From NCBI GenBank assembly GCA_010014835.2, contig JAAAKB020131926.1, positions 1-32,418 of the forward strand: a stretch of 32,418 nt of DNA, in the 5' to 3' direction. The notes below the pieces were generated by a model that was not told where the DNA came from, made no database searches, and worked only from the letters and a program-made list of their open reading frames with translations. The position numbers and the translations under genes were made by a program. The stretch comes from Apostichopus leukothele (taxonomy: Eukaryota; Echinodermata; Holothuroidea; Aspidochirotida; Stichopodidae). How positions within the stretch are numbered: position 1 is the stretch's first letter; each line of letters starts with the position of its first letter. Positions 12,501 to 21,490 of this stretch are shown piece after piece.

Positions 12501-15500
12501 CTGACAACAAACGAGTTCCGTGGTCCCGGTATTGGCCCAAAACATTACTGACTATTCTGCATTTAAAAAAAATACCAGTATATCAGTAAGAACCACAATA
12601 GCCTATTGTGACACATTATTCCTAGACCTGTTTCTCAATGTTCATTGAACTAGTTAACATTGTTCATCAAATTATTCAAAATCAAAGGTCTATAGGTACT
12701 ACGTATGTTACCCTGCTAACTTTGGTCAGTCTTCTTTCACATAAAATTTCTTTTAGGTCATTAAAGATCTGCAATGCAACCTTACGCGAAAAACACTGAC
12801 TTGAAGAAAACAAAAAGGAAATTAGCAAATAACCGCAAAACCTGAATTCCATTTAGTTAAGCAGATTCCAACACAATAAATTCATTAAAATCATCCTCAA
12901 TTTATGAAGTCTGAACCCAATATTTGCCAAATTAAAAAAACTACAACGTTACTCCCAGGTAAACGATCGAAAAATTTGAAATATCACCAAAATTTGAGGA
13001 CAACATTTTCAACATTATTCCTTCTAAACTGGCACATTGTACTATATGCAGCTAGTGCCATGTACAGTAAATAAGGCCCTATAGTTAATTCATTTGTAAG
13101 TACTAGACAACCACAGCTTTTTAGCATATAGAAATGCATGGAATTTTCTTGAACTTTCCTAAAGACACGCATAATGATATCCTATCAAAGTTACGTACCG
13201 CATATGGCAGCTAGCCTGACCACCTCAATGGTTACGTACTTAAAGGGTGTGAAGACTCAAAGAAATGTCTCATGCCGGTAATCTGACCTAGTTTTGAATG
13301 AGGTGTAACAGAAGTGTTAGACACCAATATCAACCCCAGAAAATACACACACCGTCGGTAATTAGACACTAGTGTACAGTCAATACATACAGCTACGGTC
13401 AATACCCATACATAGCAGCGTGGACATCTCAGGTCTAGATAAAAGATAACAAGGTGTCACACTTCATTACTGTCTGCATTTTGTAGCGACAAGAAGGAAA
13501 CGACATTTGCAAGTAACGGAAAGTTAACTTTTTCAGAGCGTGGCACGCGGTTTGGGGCGAGTCTTCAATGCCTTTAATGCTACAATAGCCTGAGCAACTA
13601 TAATTTGTCAACTTCGCATTCTGCACGGGGACATTCAAAATAGCCTTTTTCAGCCATCCTGGTGGCCTAAATTTATGGGACTTCAAGGATTTAGCATGAT
13701 AAATGCGTAGCAAAAGGAAGCAAAAACGTAGCAAAGGAACATGTCCTCATGGTGCCACTGTGTATGTGTATGGCTTCTTTGTCTATTGTTTTTGTGAATC
13801 CATCTTCATGCTACAAAAGTAGGTAAAGGGTAATACACAAATATGTTGGCTTGCTCAAGCTTTGCTTGTACATCTAGTCTTACCTGTACTATTTCTAATC
13901 CTGAAATGACTGACCCAATTTATTAATTTATTCAGTGAAAAATTCCTTGGCCACTTGCCAACAGGTGTTCTGACTGTACAATTATTAACAAGTTCAGTAG
14001 TATTTGAGTCAGTGCATGAGTGAACACAGCATGCCTTTGCAAAAGTGACATACAGAGCCTTTCATAGATTTCTCTGCAGATGGGGAATACAAGATAAGTT
14101 CTGTACAAGTCCTCACATTCCCTACAACAAGGGGTTGAGGTGGATTAACAGTGCATTTTAAAGTGAAAGTCAAGATGAATAATGTAATTTTGCTTACCAC
14201 ATCTTTTGATGTTTCCATCGAAAATAAAACCTGAATCCAGTCTCCTTTATTGAATCTCTTCTATCTCCTTCTGTTGCATTGACCAATTCGCCCATGTAAG
14301 TTAGAAGAAAATCTCCTTTCTCAAATTTTTTTTGGGTAAAAATAGCTCTTCCTGAAAGACAAGGGCACAACAAATGAATTGATTTTCTGTAGCCAGAATA
14401 ATTTTCATTTTCACGTAAGCCTAATTGCTTGTCATTTCTGCTTCTTTCCTTCCTCCCATCCTATCTTTCTTTCTCTATGCTGCGCTTAATTTGTGTAAAA
14501 ACCAAATATTGCTGGCTCATGTCTATGGAAAGTCTCTTTGAGTCTTACATAAGTAACTACCCCCTCCGAATGGCTAACCCACATGAGCCTGATAGACAAA
14601 ATCCTTAGATTTTCAAGCACGAGGAGAGATGATCAACCATATGCATACATGCATGCAGTCTGATATGATAGCCCCTCAATGGGAGAGATGTATGCCATCA
14701 TTGTCAATTTAAACCCAGCATATCTGTGTTAAATGCCACTGGGATGATAAATCTTCTGTTAGAAAACATGAAGTCTGTAATTTACTGTTACAATATAGTC
14801 ACTTTTTGGTAGTAACTTTGAAACTGGTAATGGCAAAGGTGTTTAGACTACTTAACTTGCTATACAGCAAAGTGTATTAATACCACTTTTAAAATATTTG
14901 GAAATTGTCTGGAAATTTGATCATCTTCTTTCTAAAACTTTGGTGTGGTCTACTAAAATACTAATTTCTGTATATATGGTTTACTAGAGATCTTCCATGA
15001 GATCAATTTTATTTGCAACATGCTGGTTTCAAAGGGGCACTGTCGAAAGTTGTATGCCCTCTGAATGATGTTAAGTAGGATTTCAAACCTAGTCTTTCAA
15101 CAATATCAGTAACAATGATTCAGTTGATAGGAATACATACATCATTATAAATTTGAACATGATTTTAATTGCTATACTATTAGAGGGTTTAGTTTGACTA
15201 GTTTTTTCTTTGTGATTGTGGATCGACTGAAAGGACTCTGGAATAAGAGCACCACATCTGTTGACAAAGGCACCCCATAATTGGACCTACTTTAAATTAG
15301 TTCTGGACCCCAAATAACATTCAGCAGTGTATTTTGTTTATTTAACAACAGTTTATTTCCAAGCTTTAAGCTGCGTTTTTGAAGAGGAGATTTCCATTTC
15401 AACATTTGATAGAATTAAGGTCTCCTTTAACTTTTCAGACAAAGTGAAGTAATGCTTGCACCAGGTAGAAATTTTGAATTATGTACCAGACTGGTCCGAC

Positions 15501-16786
15501 CCGCCGGCATACCAGGTACCTAATTTTTTGCCTGCCCAACAATTGCTTTGACCAACATGCCATCTGCACAAGTTTGTAAATCATTACATCTGCCTAAAAG
15601 CCATTTTAACAGAAAAGATCACTTGATTATTAATTTCTAGATAGAAAAGATACCCCTTGATTATAAACTTTGAATATAGAAAAGATCCCCTTTTGTTTGC
15701 TTGCTCATTTGAAAAGAAAAATAGCATTTGCATCTTACAAGCGCATAAGCAGATCTCCATTGCTCTAGTAGAACGATGTACCGAAATGTGATATGAAGTT
15801 GTAGACCCCTCAGCAGTCTAAAAAGACACCTGTTTTGCATTCCCAGTGGTGAAGTTCTAATTGGTGCATGTTAATGGAATTTGGGTTTGTAGAAGTATTT
15901 TTGAAAGTTTACTGCTCCATCGTTTGTGCCAGTTCTAGTAAAAGCATTCGACTGTAGGCCTTCATGTCAAAAACTTTACACTGGGTTGTATTAACTGTGT
16001 AAAGTTTTGTTTGAAACTTCATGAACATGGTTTTCTGAGATTAAGGATTTTGCTTTCTCCTTTATTGGGTTAAGCAGGATGTTGATATTGTTGTGGTTTA
16101 TTTGCCAATTCACTTAGTCTGCAGCAAATGTAAGTTCAGGATATTACACGAAAGTGCCTTATCAGATCATGAGTAATGAAAAAATTATTATTTACAAACA
16201 AAAAGGGAAAGTGACCAATGGCTCAAACTGATAATAATTTTGGAACCATGTAACATCAACTCAGGGAATACCCCTTAGGGAAAAGAAACCATGGATCATT
16301 ACCCCCACTTCTCATCAGCATATGATTCAATAATCTGTGTACAATCATTCATCTTATAACCAATTTTGAACAACACACTACTCTAAGCATTAAAATGATT
16401 CCAATGATTGAAACTCAACTCAAAAAACATCTGAGAACCTGAAAGTTATTGAATGATTGTTACATTAATGTTTCCTATAAAAATCAACCATTGCATAACA
16501 CAGCGCTAGATCATGCCAATGGACCCTTTACATCCCATACGATTTACTTAATAGTCAGACCTGATAGAAATTCCACACAAAGAGTGCACTCATAGTTATA
16601 ATCCATTCAATTCAAAGATTCATTAACACAATATATGAACAATGTGTAAACACCTTGTAACATTTTGTTCATCAGAAAGATAGGAAACAAAAGTGTTATG
16701 TACTGGACAGAAGTAAGATTGTGATTCTTACCTTTGATGGGAAGAATTTTCACGTGAAAACCTTCTTGGTCATCCATCATTTGCAT
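3271..16786 (-). CDS. SET - zinc finger - tyrosine recombinase - Myb/SANT fusion gene (seven exons, two lesions)
   Basis: Rebuilt from seven exons: 16732-16791 (coding from 16786), 14198-14351, 6749-10124, 6050-6130, 5580-5657, 4709-4774 and 3271-3518. All junctions are GT-AG and phase-compatible (1,2,1,1,1,1), for about 1350 codons. Domains in order: KMT5A/SET8-like SET (residues about 9-135), acidic/lysine-rich repeat linker (135-620), two zinc-finger-like motifs (640-658, 724-743), Crypton-like tyrosine recombinase (roughly 770-1195), acidic Ser-rich tail, and Myb/SANT-like C-terminus. As family knowledge, the SET part recalls predicted KMT5A-like proteins of fish, and the YR part recalls Crypton-derived recombinases. 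A nuclear chromatin/DNA-binding role is inferred. Codon 609 is TGA, and a frameshift (one base missing or two extra) lies at about 7421-7450, so the gene may be a young pseudogene, a null allele or an assembly error. Splice sites and all other frames are intact. The existence of the gene is well supported; its activity is not. Confidence 0.8.
3519..4708 (-). other. Intron 6 of SET-YR gene, with a perfect hairpin
   Basis: No coding sequence is supported. It contains CCGAGGACCTG (4294-4304) and its exact complement CAGGTCCTCGG (4318-4328) around a 13-nt loop. The ORF-like stretch at 3635-3877 has no family resemblance that I recognise. Confidence 0.55.
4294..4328. repeat. Perfect 11-bp inverted repeat (GTCCTC family)
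   Basis: The arms CCGAGGACCTG and CAGGTCCTCGG are exact complements with a 13-nt AT-rich loop. It shares the GGTCCTC/GAGGACC core with other inverted repeats in this window. Confidence 0.8.
4709..4774 (-). CDS. Exon 6 of SET-YR gene: Ser/Lys-rich tail module, copy B, with shifted acceptor
   Basis: This is a paralogous copy of exon 5. It reads VSSTPCGQDGRTKKESQKQ then SQA and ends at donor G|GTAACA. The acceptor position used by exon 5 (tttcAG) reads tttcAA here and cannot splice. An AG 15 bp further in (cctattcag) restores phase 1 and gives a 66-nt exon. I infer that the exon is real but shortened at its 5' end by the lost acceptor. The alternative is that it is a dead duplicate skipped in mature transcripts, which would leave the frame intact because it is symmetric. 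Confidence 0.45.
5580..5657 (-). CDS. Exon 5 of SET-YR gene: Ser/Lys-rich tail module, copy A
   Basis: The exon has acceptor ttctgtttcag and donor G|GTGATT, is 78 nt long and is phase 1 on both sides. It reads ETSAVSSTSSGPIGSTKK then LSQKQSLA. It belongs to a tandem duplication whose second copy gives exon 6, 870 bp further downstream in the direction of transcription. Because the exon is symmetric, its presence or absence would not change the reading frame. The segment looks disordered; its function is unknown. Confidence 0.6.
6050..6130 (-). CDS. Exon 4 of SET-YR gene: acidic tail
   Basis: The exon lies between acceptor tgtttcatgaag and donor G|GTAATT, is 81 nt long and is phase 1 on both sides. 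With the T left by exon 3 it reads SDEDNSSCEELDDEDTSEE and ends ...NQEA, continuing the acidic stretch that follows the recombinase (LDEIDVSLEG). The acceptor has a weak pyrimidine tract, but the frame match, composition and symmetric phase support it. No domain is recognised. Confidence 0.6.
6749..10124 (-). CDS. Exon 3 of SET-YR gene: SET C-terminus, repeat linker, zinc fingers, tyrosine recombinase
   Basis: A 3.4-kb exon with acceptor tttcttccag and donor T|GTAAGT at 6748. It opens with VDAS and then GRLVNHA (residues 86-92, the Asn-His cofactor motif) and EEILYDYG (126-133), the signature end of a SET domain. A 485-residue linker rich in Asp/Glu/Ser and Lys/Arg follows, with internal repeats. 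Then come CxxC...H...H (640-658), CxxC...H...C (724-743), a helical core-binding region, and the YR catalytic domain, encoded at about 7440-6790. YR landmarks are Arg in FNRRRSGE, Lys/Arg in GKRRRTVP, Arg in SSKLRKH, His in YMGHDIRIH and the Tyr of FYRLPE. The His of the usual HxxR box is Ser, which I recall as common in this animal family. Two lesions interrupt the frame: TGA at 8507-8509 and a shift at about 7421-7450. Confidence 0.8.
7421..7450 (-). other. Frameshift joining zinc-finger half and catalytic half of the recombinase
   Basis: The upstream frame ends at TAA (7421-7423) just after KTNTELHKQQ. The catalytic frame (AESDVTSTNNWNELSK then MTLAHINLFNRRRSGE) is open from about 7454. 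The two overlap for about 30 bases and differ by one missing or two extra bases. Family members are continuous here, with a W-x-x-L-x-x-x-x-L helix leading into FNRRR. Confidence 0.8.
8450..9190 (-). repeat. Coding degenerate repeat, about 70-80 residue acidic/lysine unit, 3+ copies
   Basis: Recurring blocks are an SSSxDxEFTTTSxVQLAEK segment, a DEEE-type acidic patch, a lysine-rich KKRKLLV/KKRKVLKED segment and a (K)xNKK..(D/E)EDSSS segment. Three clear copies, plus a start of a fourth, alternate acidic Ser patches (possible CK2-type phosphosites) with basic nuclear-localisation-like clusters. The nonsense codon sits in the last unit. Confidence 0.75.
8507..8509 (-). other. In-frame TGA stop in exon 3 (codon 609)
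   Basis: The frame before it (to 10123) and after it (8506 to 7424) is the same, and the downstream part has no ATG before the zinc fingers. The TGA lies in the second copy of a 30-bp tandem duplication (8519-8548 and 8489-8518). The first copy has codons GAA GAC TCA TCA AGT and the second GAA GAC TCT TGA AGT, so the stop is most simply a C-to-G change of a Ser codon. Confidence 0.85.
9440..9850 (-). repeat. Coding tandem repeat, 162-bp (54-residue) unit, about 2.5 copies
   Basis: The word tgtgagtctgag recurs at 9483, 9645 and (as tgggagtctgag) 9807, giving an exact 162-bp period. At protein level the unit runs from PES.NSDSQ.SEV through CPFS.TC.GVTQ to HGDGFP.EEEV and LQL.SAEV. It lies in the linker just after the SET domain. 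The unit keeps the frame and shows mostly conservative changes, which suggests duplication while the protein was under some constraint. Confidence 0.85.
10125..14197 (-). other. Intron 2 of SET-YR gene (4.1 kb), no gene seen
   Basis: The intron lies between donor 14197 and acceptor 10125. I find no convincing exon. Several TGACCTCTG words occur at 10.38-11.4 kb (about 10388, 10480, 10757 and 11398), suggesting fragments of an interspersed repeat. The stretch 13.2-13.6 kb is somewhat richer in CpG than its surroundings, but I can assign no function to it. Confidence 0.5.
14198..14351 (-). CDS. Exon 2 of SET-YR gene: N-terminal half of SET domain
   Basis: The exon has acceptor tgtctttcag and donor TG|GTAAGC, is 154 nt long and runs phase 1 to phase 2. 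It reads GRAIFTQKKFEKGDFLLTYMGELVN and ends ...FRFYFRWKHQKM-C. This matches the KMT5A/SET8 order: a G-R-x-I/V-F strand, the F-x-K-G-D-F turn, the Tyr and GELV of the cofactor pocket, and the aromatic F-Y-F-R-W strand. The Tyr that normally stands before the C-V-D-A segment of KMT5A is Met here. Joining to exon 3 recreates C-V-D-A-S exactly, which is strong evidence for the splice. An overlapping ORF at 14009-14218 is a different frame running into the intron and is not used. Confidence 0.8.
14352..16731 (-). other. Intron 1 of SET-YR gene (2.4 kb), no gene seen
   Basis: AT-rich sequence with stops in all frames. There are no exons, tRNA or ordered repeats that I can support. Confidence 0.5.
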
Positions 16787-16791
16787 TTAAC
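16732..16791 (-). CDS. Exon 1 of SET-YR gene: start codon and N-terminus of SET domain
   Basis: On the minus strand an acceptor (ttcacag) precedes this exon and a consensus donor (G|GTAAGA) ends it at 16732. Translation most likely starts at the ATG at 16786-16784, which has an in-frame TAA immediately upstream; two more in-frame ATGs follow at 16780 and 16777. The 18 codons read MQMMDDQEGFHVKILPIK and end in phase 1, completing Gly19 with the next exon. The stretch GFHVKILPIKGRAIF corresponds to the first strand of a SET domain, so the protein has almost no leader before SET. The acceptor means that at least one non-coding 5' exon lies further upstream; I could not locate it. Confidence 0.7.
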
Positions 16792-17532
16792 CTGTGAAGT
16801 AAAAATCAAGCAATAGCTTTGACTCTGTCAGGTGAAAAGGGTGGGGAAAATACAAACAGAAAAAAAAATAATTACATTGATTTAGATACTACTGGATAAC
16901 ACCTGCCCTGTTTGAAATTTTTTGTGTTCACATTCTTTGCAGTGTTTAATATATTCAGCTTAAATATGAAATGATGACACACCAGCATGCATGCACTGAA
17001 ATAATTTCATCAAAACCACAGACAAATGTTGGTTAAAAGTTAAAAGGTTTGTCTGGTAGCTCTTAGATGTTACCTTAAAGCACAATGAATAAGTTTAGAA
17101 ACATGTTTCAAAAGTATGAGAATGCTAATATTGTGTTTGAAAGAGAAACATTTTTTAATCGTTAAGGATGGATATTTCAAATATACTTTGAACAGTAGCG
17201 AACATGATGTCATCTTGGCAAATGCAGATTGCAGCATAACCCACACTGCATACAGTTCCTACAATAGTCACAACAAAAACAGCGTTTGAATACAGATTAA
17301 TAGAGTGCTAAAACTTCAAGGAGCTTGTTTTGCCTATTTGCCCGCATAAAGTCATTCAAAAAATTAATCGGTGCTTTTGGTGAAAGACGAGTGAATTTAA
17401 AAACCAGATTTCTACAAGAAGAAAATGTCGAATGGGGGAACATGTGGTTTTCAAATAAGAACTGAGGACAATGTATCAAAATCTTCCACCAGACAGTTTC
17501 CTTACAGGATCTAAAGGATTGTTAACGTTATA

Positions 17533-17967
17533 AGTTAGCCTAGCCTACATGATTAAGTCAATCTGAGGACTTCTGAACGGTGGGCAAGTTTGAGGCCTAG
17601 CCATATGTATGCAAATGATTTAACACGAACTAAGGTTGATATTTTCACAAGTGCTTGACAGTACTGATATTGGAATACAACATCCCAACCATAACAGCTT
17701 CCTAGGTGTGATATTATGTAACATGAGAACAATCTCACCTCTCTCTGGCCTGTCGATCCCTCATTGCCATCTCATATAATTAGCCTAGCCTACACTCAGG
17801 CAATCTGAGGACTTCTGAACGGTAGGCAAAGACTACAGTAGTAGACATCAGTTTCACTGGCCTAGCCTATGTGTACATGATTCGCCACTTATGCCTACTC
17901 CGAGTCCGAGTTTATGGCGATACTTTCACAAGTGCGTGGCAGTACCAATATCGGAATACAACGGTCC
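17533..17967. repeat. Two-copy duplication, about 250-bp period, upstream of SET-YR exon 1
   Basis: Copy 1 (about 17533-17692) and copy 2 (about 17778-17967) share tagcctagcctaca, caatctgaggacttctgaacggt and tttcacaagtgc followed by gcagtac or acagtac and ggaatacaac. They lie between the exon-1 acceptor and the small membrane-protein ORF, where the SET-YR promoter and 5' exon could be. Confidence 0.75.
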
Positions 17968-18010
17968 AAAACAGGGAGCTGTATAACAGCAATTTACCTT
18001 AACTAACCTT

Positions 18011-18328
18011 TCACAAAACTGTGAGGTACTCGAAGTTTGTTTGCGTTGGAGGCGTGCAGCTGGGCGCTGCGTCGTGCTCTGAAATGGTTGGTAGGCCTAG
18101 TGCTAGTGGTACTGGTACTGGTAGGCCTAGCTCCTGTTGTTGATATGTCGGTGGATTTGCGTTATTCGTTGACACTGGAATTACGACGCAACCACCTTCA
18201 TAGAAGAAGCGGCTCTGAAGTTGTCGCAAGTTGGAAGCTAGCTCACATATCCATTTCAAAATAACGGCAAATATGACGAACAATGCTATTGCTAAAATAA
18301 GGGAAACGATAATATGCAGCGTGAACAT
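18011..18328 (-). CDS. Possible small single-pass membrane protein with PPxY motif (105 aa)
   Basis: A complete ATG-to-TGA frame. Residues 1-27 (MFTLHIIVSLILAIALFVIF and following AVILKW) form one strong hydrophobic segment that could be a signal anchor. A polar stretch follows (ELASNLRQLQSRFFYEGGCVV), then NPPTYQQQ, a PPxY motif typical of ligands for WW domains such as those of NEDD4-family ubiquitin ligases. A proline/leucine repeat (LGLPVPVPLALGLPT) and a Ser/Thr/Pro-rich end complete it. Codon use looks less AT-biased than the flanks. Just after the stop are donor-like GTTAGT and GTAAAT sites, so it could instead lie in a 5' exon of the SET-YR transcript as an upstream ORF. I recognise no family. 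Confidence 0.4.
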   Translation of the reverse strand: MFTLHIIVSLILAIALFVIFAVILKWICELASNLRQLQSRFFYEGGCVVIPVSTNNANPPTYQQQELGLPVPVPLALGLPTISEHDAAPSCTPPTQTNFEYLTVL

Positions 18329-19480
18329 TACTTGGTCAAGCGCACGACTGAATTACATACTATGTACTGTATGCATCTTCAATAGCGTATAGAAGATCGA
18401 TAAAATGGTCACTTCAAGTAGTCAACGGATAAAAGATCATGCATGCACCCGGGCAGAAATTCGAATATACTTCGAGACTTCGGTCAAACTTTTCGGCTTT
18501 TATGTATAAGTTTTTTGTAAGAAATTATGATATTCTTGTTATACCAACTTCAAATTCGCACAAAGGTTTTTAAGTTCACCGGGAAGCAAGCGCAGAAGTT
18601 GAATGCTTCCCAAGTAAATGAAATCAAATTGGTAAAGTTTTTCAGCAAGCCGCCTACTGTGACAGCCAACATGTTGATGTGTTTTAGCCATTATTAAATG
18701 GTAATTGTTTTCTTTTCAAGTAGTGATTAAGAGGAACTGATACGCTCATAATAATTGTTGTACTTGTATAGGCCTAAATAAGTTCTAAGTGTCATATGCG
18801 GCTACCTCCCCTAAGATTCAGATACGATTTGTACCGTTCACCTAGATAATTAGAAACAGTCACAATCTTTGTACAGTACTATCAAAAACGTAAGCCTGAG
18901 AACCACAGCATAGTTAACCCGAGTATTTTCACATTAAATTAACATATAAGGTTACTGGCACACAACTTTAAGTCACAGATATAAATCAAAGCCTACATGG
19001 TTTTGCCCAGGCAGTCATAGAAGTAATGGCCTTAATCACTATTATGACTAGTGTAGGCAACGCGAAATTAAATCCAAAGTTACATAGGAAAGGCTAAGTT
19101 TAGGGTACGTGACTTACAGGTTAGAAAACAAATACTAACTCGTCAATATGATGTGTTATGCACACAAGATTATTATGAAATGCCTTTTTTGTTAGGAGCC
19201 ACCCCAGCTTTCTCTTTATCTTTTCCTAGATATGTGTGAAATGATCCTGCAAACATTTACTTGCACTGAAGGTTGTATTACGAACGTACGTACGGCCGTG
19301 ATCGCCTACACAACATGCATGTATACCATACCCAAAATAGAGGGCGACATGTAGCTTACCAAAGAAAGCCAGTGTATGCAAAATATACACCCTTAGTTAT
19401 TTTTATGACCAAACGAGGATTGATGAGTAACTTGTTAGGGGTTCTCAGACAATGCACTAGATGAAGGTGATATGGGTCCT

Positions 19481-19511
19481 AATGTGAGGACGTTAAAAAA
19501 GTCCTCACATT
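19481..19511. repeat. Perfect 11-bp inverted repeat AATGTGAGGAC / GTCCTCACATT
   Basis: The arms 19481-19491 and 19501-19511 flank a 9-nt A-rich loop, and a third cgtcctcatatt word follows at about 19519. It shares the GTCCTC(A/G) core with the hairpins at 1-262 and 4294-4328. Confidence 0.85.
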
Positions 19512-19577
19512 TCTAAATCGTCCTCATATTGCCGTCTTGTAGAGACAGATGTGCTCACAAAGATGGCTTCTCAAGTA

Positions 19578-19656
19578 CACACATACATACATACATACAT
19601 ACATACACGCATACATACATACATACATACATACATACATACATACATAAATACAC
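19578..19656. repeat. (CATA)n microsatellite
   Basis: About 19 units of cata with a single interruption (cacgcata) near 19607. Confidence 0.95.
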
Positions 19657-20184
19657 AGTAGGGAATAACCTTGGCATTTAAGTTATATTTGAAAGTGCAG
19701 GGTGGCTTCCTTTCAGTCTCCACCGGAAGATATTAAATGCCAAACAATAGTGTCATATATCCTATATTGCCAGTACAAATAGGTACTCGATCTCCGAAGG
19801 GCTTTAACCGTTCAGTGAAAATATGACCATTGAGCAGTGGTTCATGTTGTAGATAAATGCCATAGGGCTGTAAAAGTTCGGGTTATGATGTGGTTGTTAG
19901 CATCTGCTTGGATGTTATTTTGCAGGCTATAGATTCAATGTGTTTGCCTTTGGTGGTTCCAACTATATTTGGTGAATTTCAACTTTCAGCCTTAAACAGT
20001 AAATATTGAAATTCTATATTTGGATACCCTGTTGTTAAGTTTAAGTTTCTTGGTTGCCAATGTCTTATCATGCCAGTTCAGCTGTGGGAAGATACTTGTG
20101 GGCTTGTACAATAATGTTGTACAATTAATTATTCCAACCTTGTTTGATAACACCATACAGTATAGGCAGCTCTGCTGTTGGCCA

Positions 20185-20397
20185 CTGACTGTGCACTGTG
20201 ATACACAGCACATTACTGTACATGGTGGATTGCATGCAGATTGTGCACTGTGATCAAATACACATCACATTACATGGTGGATTGCATGCAGATTGTGCAC
20301 TGTGATTCAAATACACATCACATTACACGGTGGATTGCATGCAGATTGTGCACTGTGATTCAAATACACATCACATTACACGGTGGATTGCATGCAT
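20185..20397. repeat. 52-53 bp tandem repeat, about four copies
   Basis: The anchor ggtggattgcatgca occurs at 20224, 20276, 20329 and 20382, separated by gattgtgcactgtgat and aaatacacatcacatta. The last two full units are identical over most of their length. Confidence 0.9.
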
Positions 20398-20582
20398 TTT
20401 GGTTTTCAAATTAGGCAAGACATGATACTAAATTGGAATTGTTAATGCAATATTTAACTTCTTTTAGCATCTTTTTCATCAATTTATTCATACACTGTGT
20501 CTGTGCGACATTAATTTGCAAGTTAATTCTGACTTTGAGAAATGAGTGATATTTGAAGCATAACAAAATTGGCATGGGGAAA

Positions 20583-20832
20583 CATGTTTATCTGTTGGTA
20601 ATCAATATGCACACCCTGGTGACTGTGTCAGTCAATGTACCTGTCAAACTCTGATGAAACTTTAAAGGACAATGTGTTGCATAACTGATCAGGTGCACGC
20701 CAAATAATGCTTATCTATTGACCAATAATGAATATGCACACCCTATTGACTGTATCAGTCAATGTATCTGTCAAACAAACTCTTGTGAAACTTTAAAGAC
20801 AGCATGTTGCATACCTGATCAGGTTCAAGTTT
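20583..20832. repeat. 127-bp tandem duplication
   Basis: Both copies contain aatatgcacaccct (20604, 20731), gtcagtcaatgta, ctgtcaaa, gaaactttaaag and ctgatcaggt. They differ by several substitutions and short indels. Confidence 0.85.
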
Positions 20833-21083
20833 GTACATTAATGTTTCAAGATATGCCTTAGGTACCTTTAACAAAGTAATAACACGCCTAAGGACTACAG
20901 TACTTACCTGACTTTCATGGTACTGTAGATACACCTACATCAGCTAACTGTATGCAAATTGCATCTGGGCTGAAGCTGTTTTCAGAACGGGTGAGGGAAT
21001 ACTGTTAAACATAAATGATCAGTTGTTAAGTACAGTTTCTAAGTTTACAGAAATTGCTAGAGAGACCTAAAGTGGTGGTACAT

Positions 21084-21490
21084 CAGTTGTAACACATTAT
21101 GAATGTACATATAAGTTGACACATGACTGTACATAAGATGTGACACATTACTCTAGAGATACTTGTAACACATGTCTACAGCAGTTGTGACACAGTATGA
21201 CTATTACTAGTTGTGACACATTATATCTACTTGAGTTGGATATATTATTACCTTAAAGGAGTTGTGACACATGAATATAGAGGTGCATTAATTGTAACAC
21301 ATGTCTACATCAGTTGTGACACAGTATGACTAACTAGTTGTGACACATTATGTGTACCCTGTACTGTAGATGGGTTGTGACACATGACATGACATTAGTT
21401 GTGACATATGACTAGATGCATTAGTTGTAACAGTGTCATGGCTACATGAGTTGCATACATTGTGAATGTATGTGAGTTGTGACATGTGAA
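21084..21490. repeat. Array of about 14 TTGTGACACAT-like words with higher-order structure
   Basis: TTGTRACACA or close variants occur near 21087, 21114, 21137, 21161, 21184, 21210, 21261, 21291, 21313, 21337, 21374, 21398, 21424 and 21475, all in the same orientation. A larger block (about 21161-21222) recurs at 21291-21351, a 129-bp higher-order period. The spacing within blocks is uneven. Confidence 0.8.

Noticed and set aside
13435-13734. 99-codon minus-strand frame inside intron 2
   Set aside because: Composition and residues look random and there is no family resemblance.
14009-14218. 69-codon minus-strand frame
   Set aside because: It overlaps exon 2 in another frame and runs into the intron; the SET frame has the family match.
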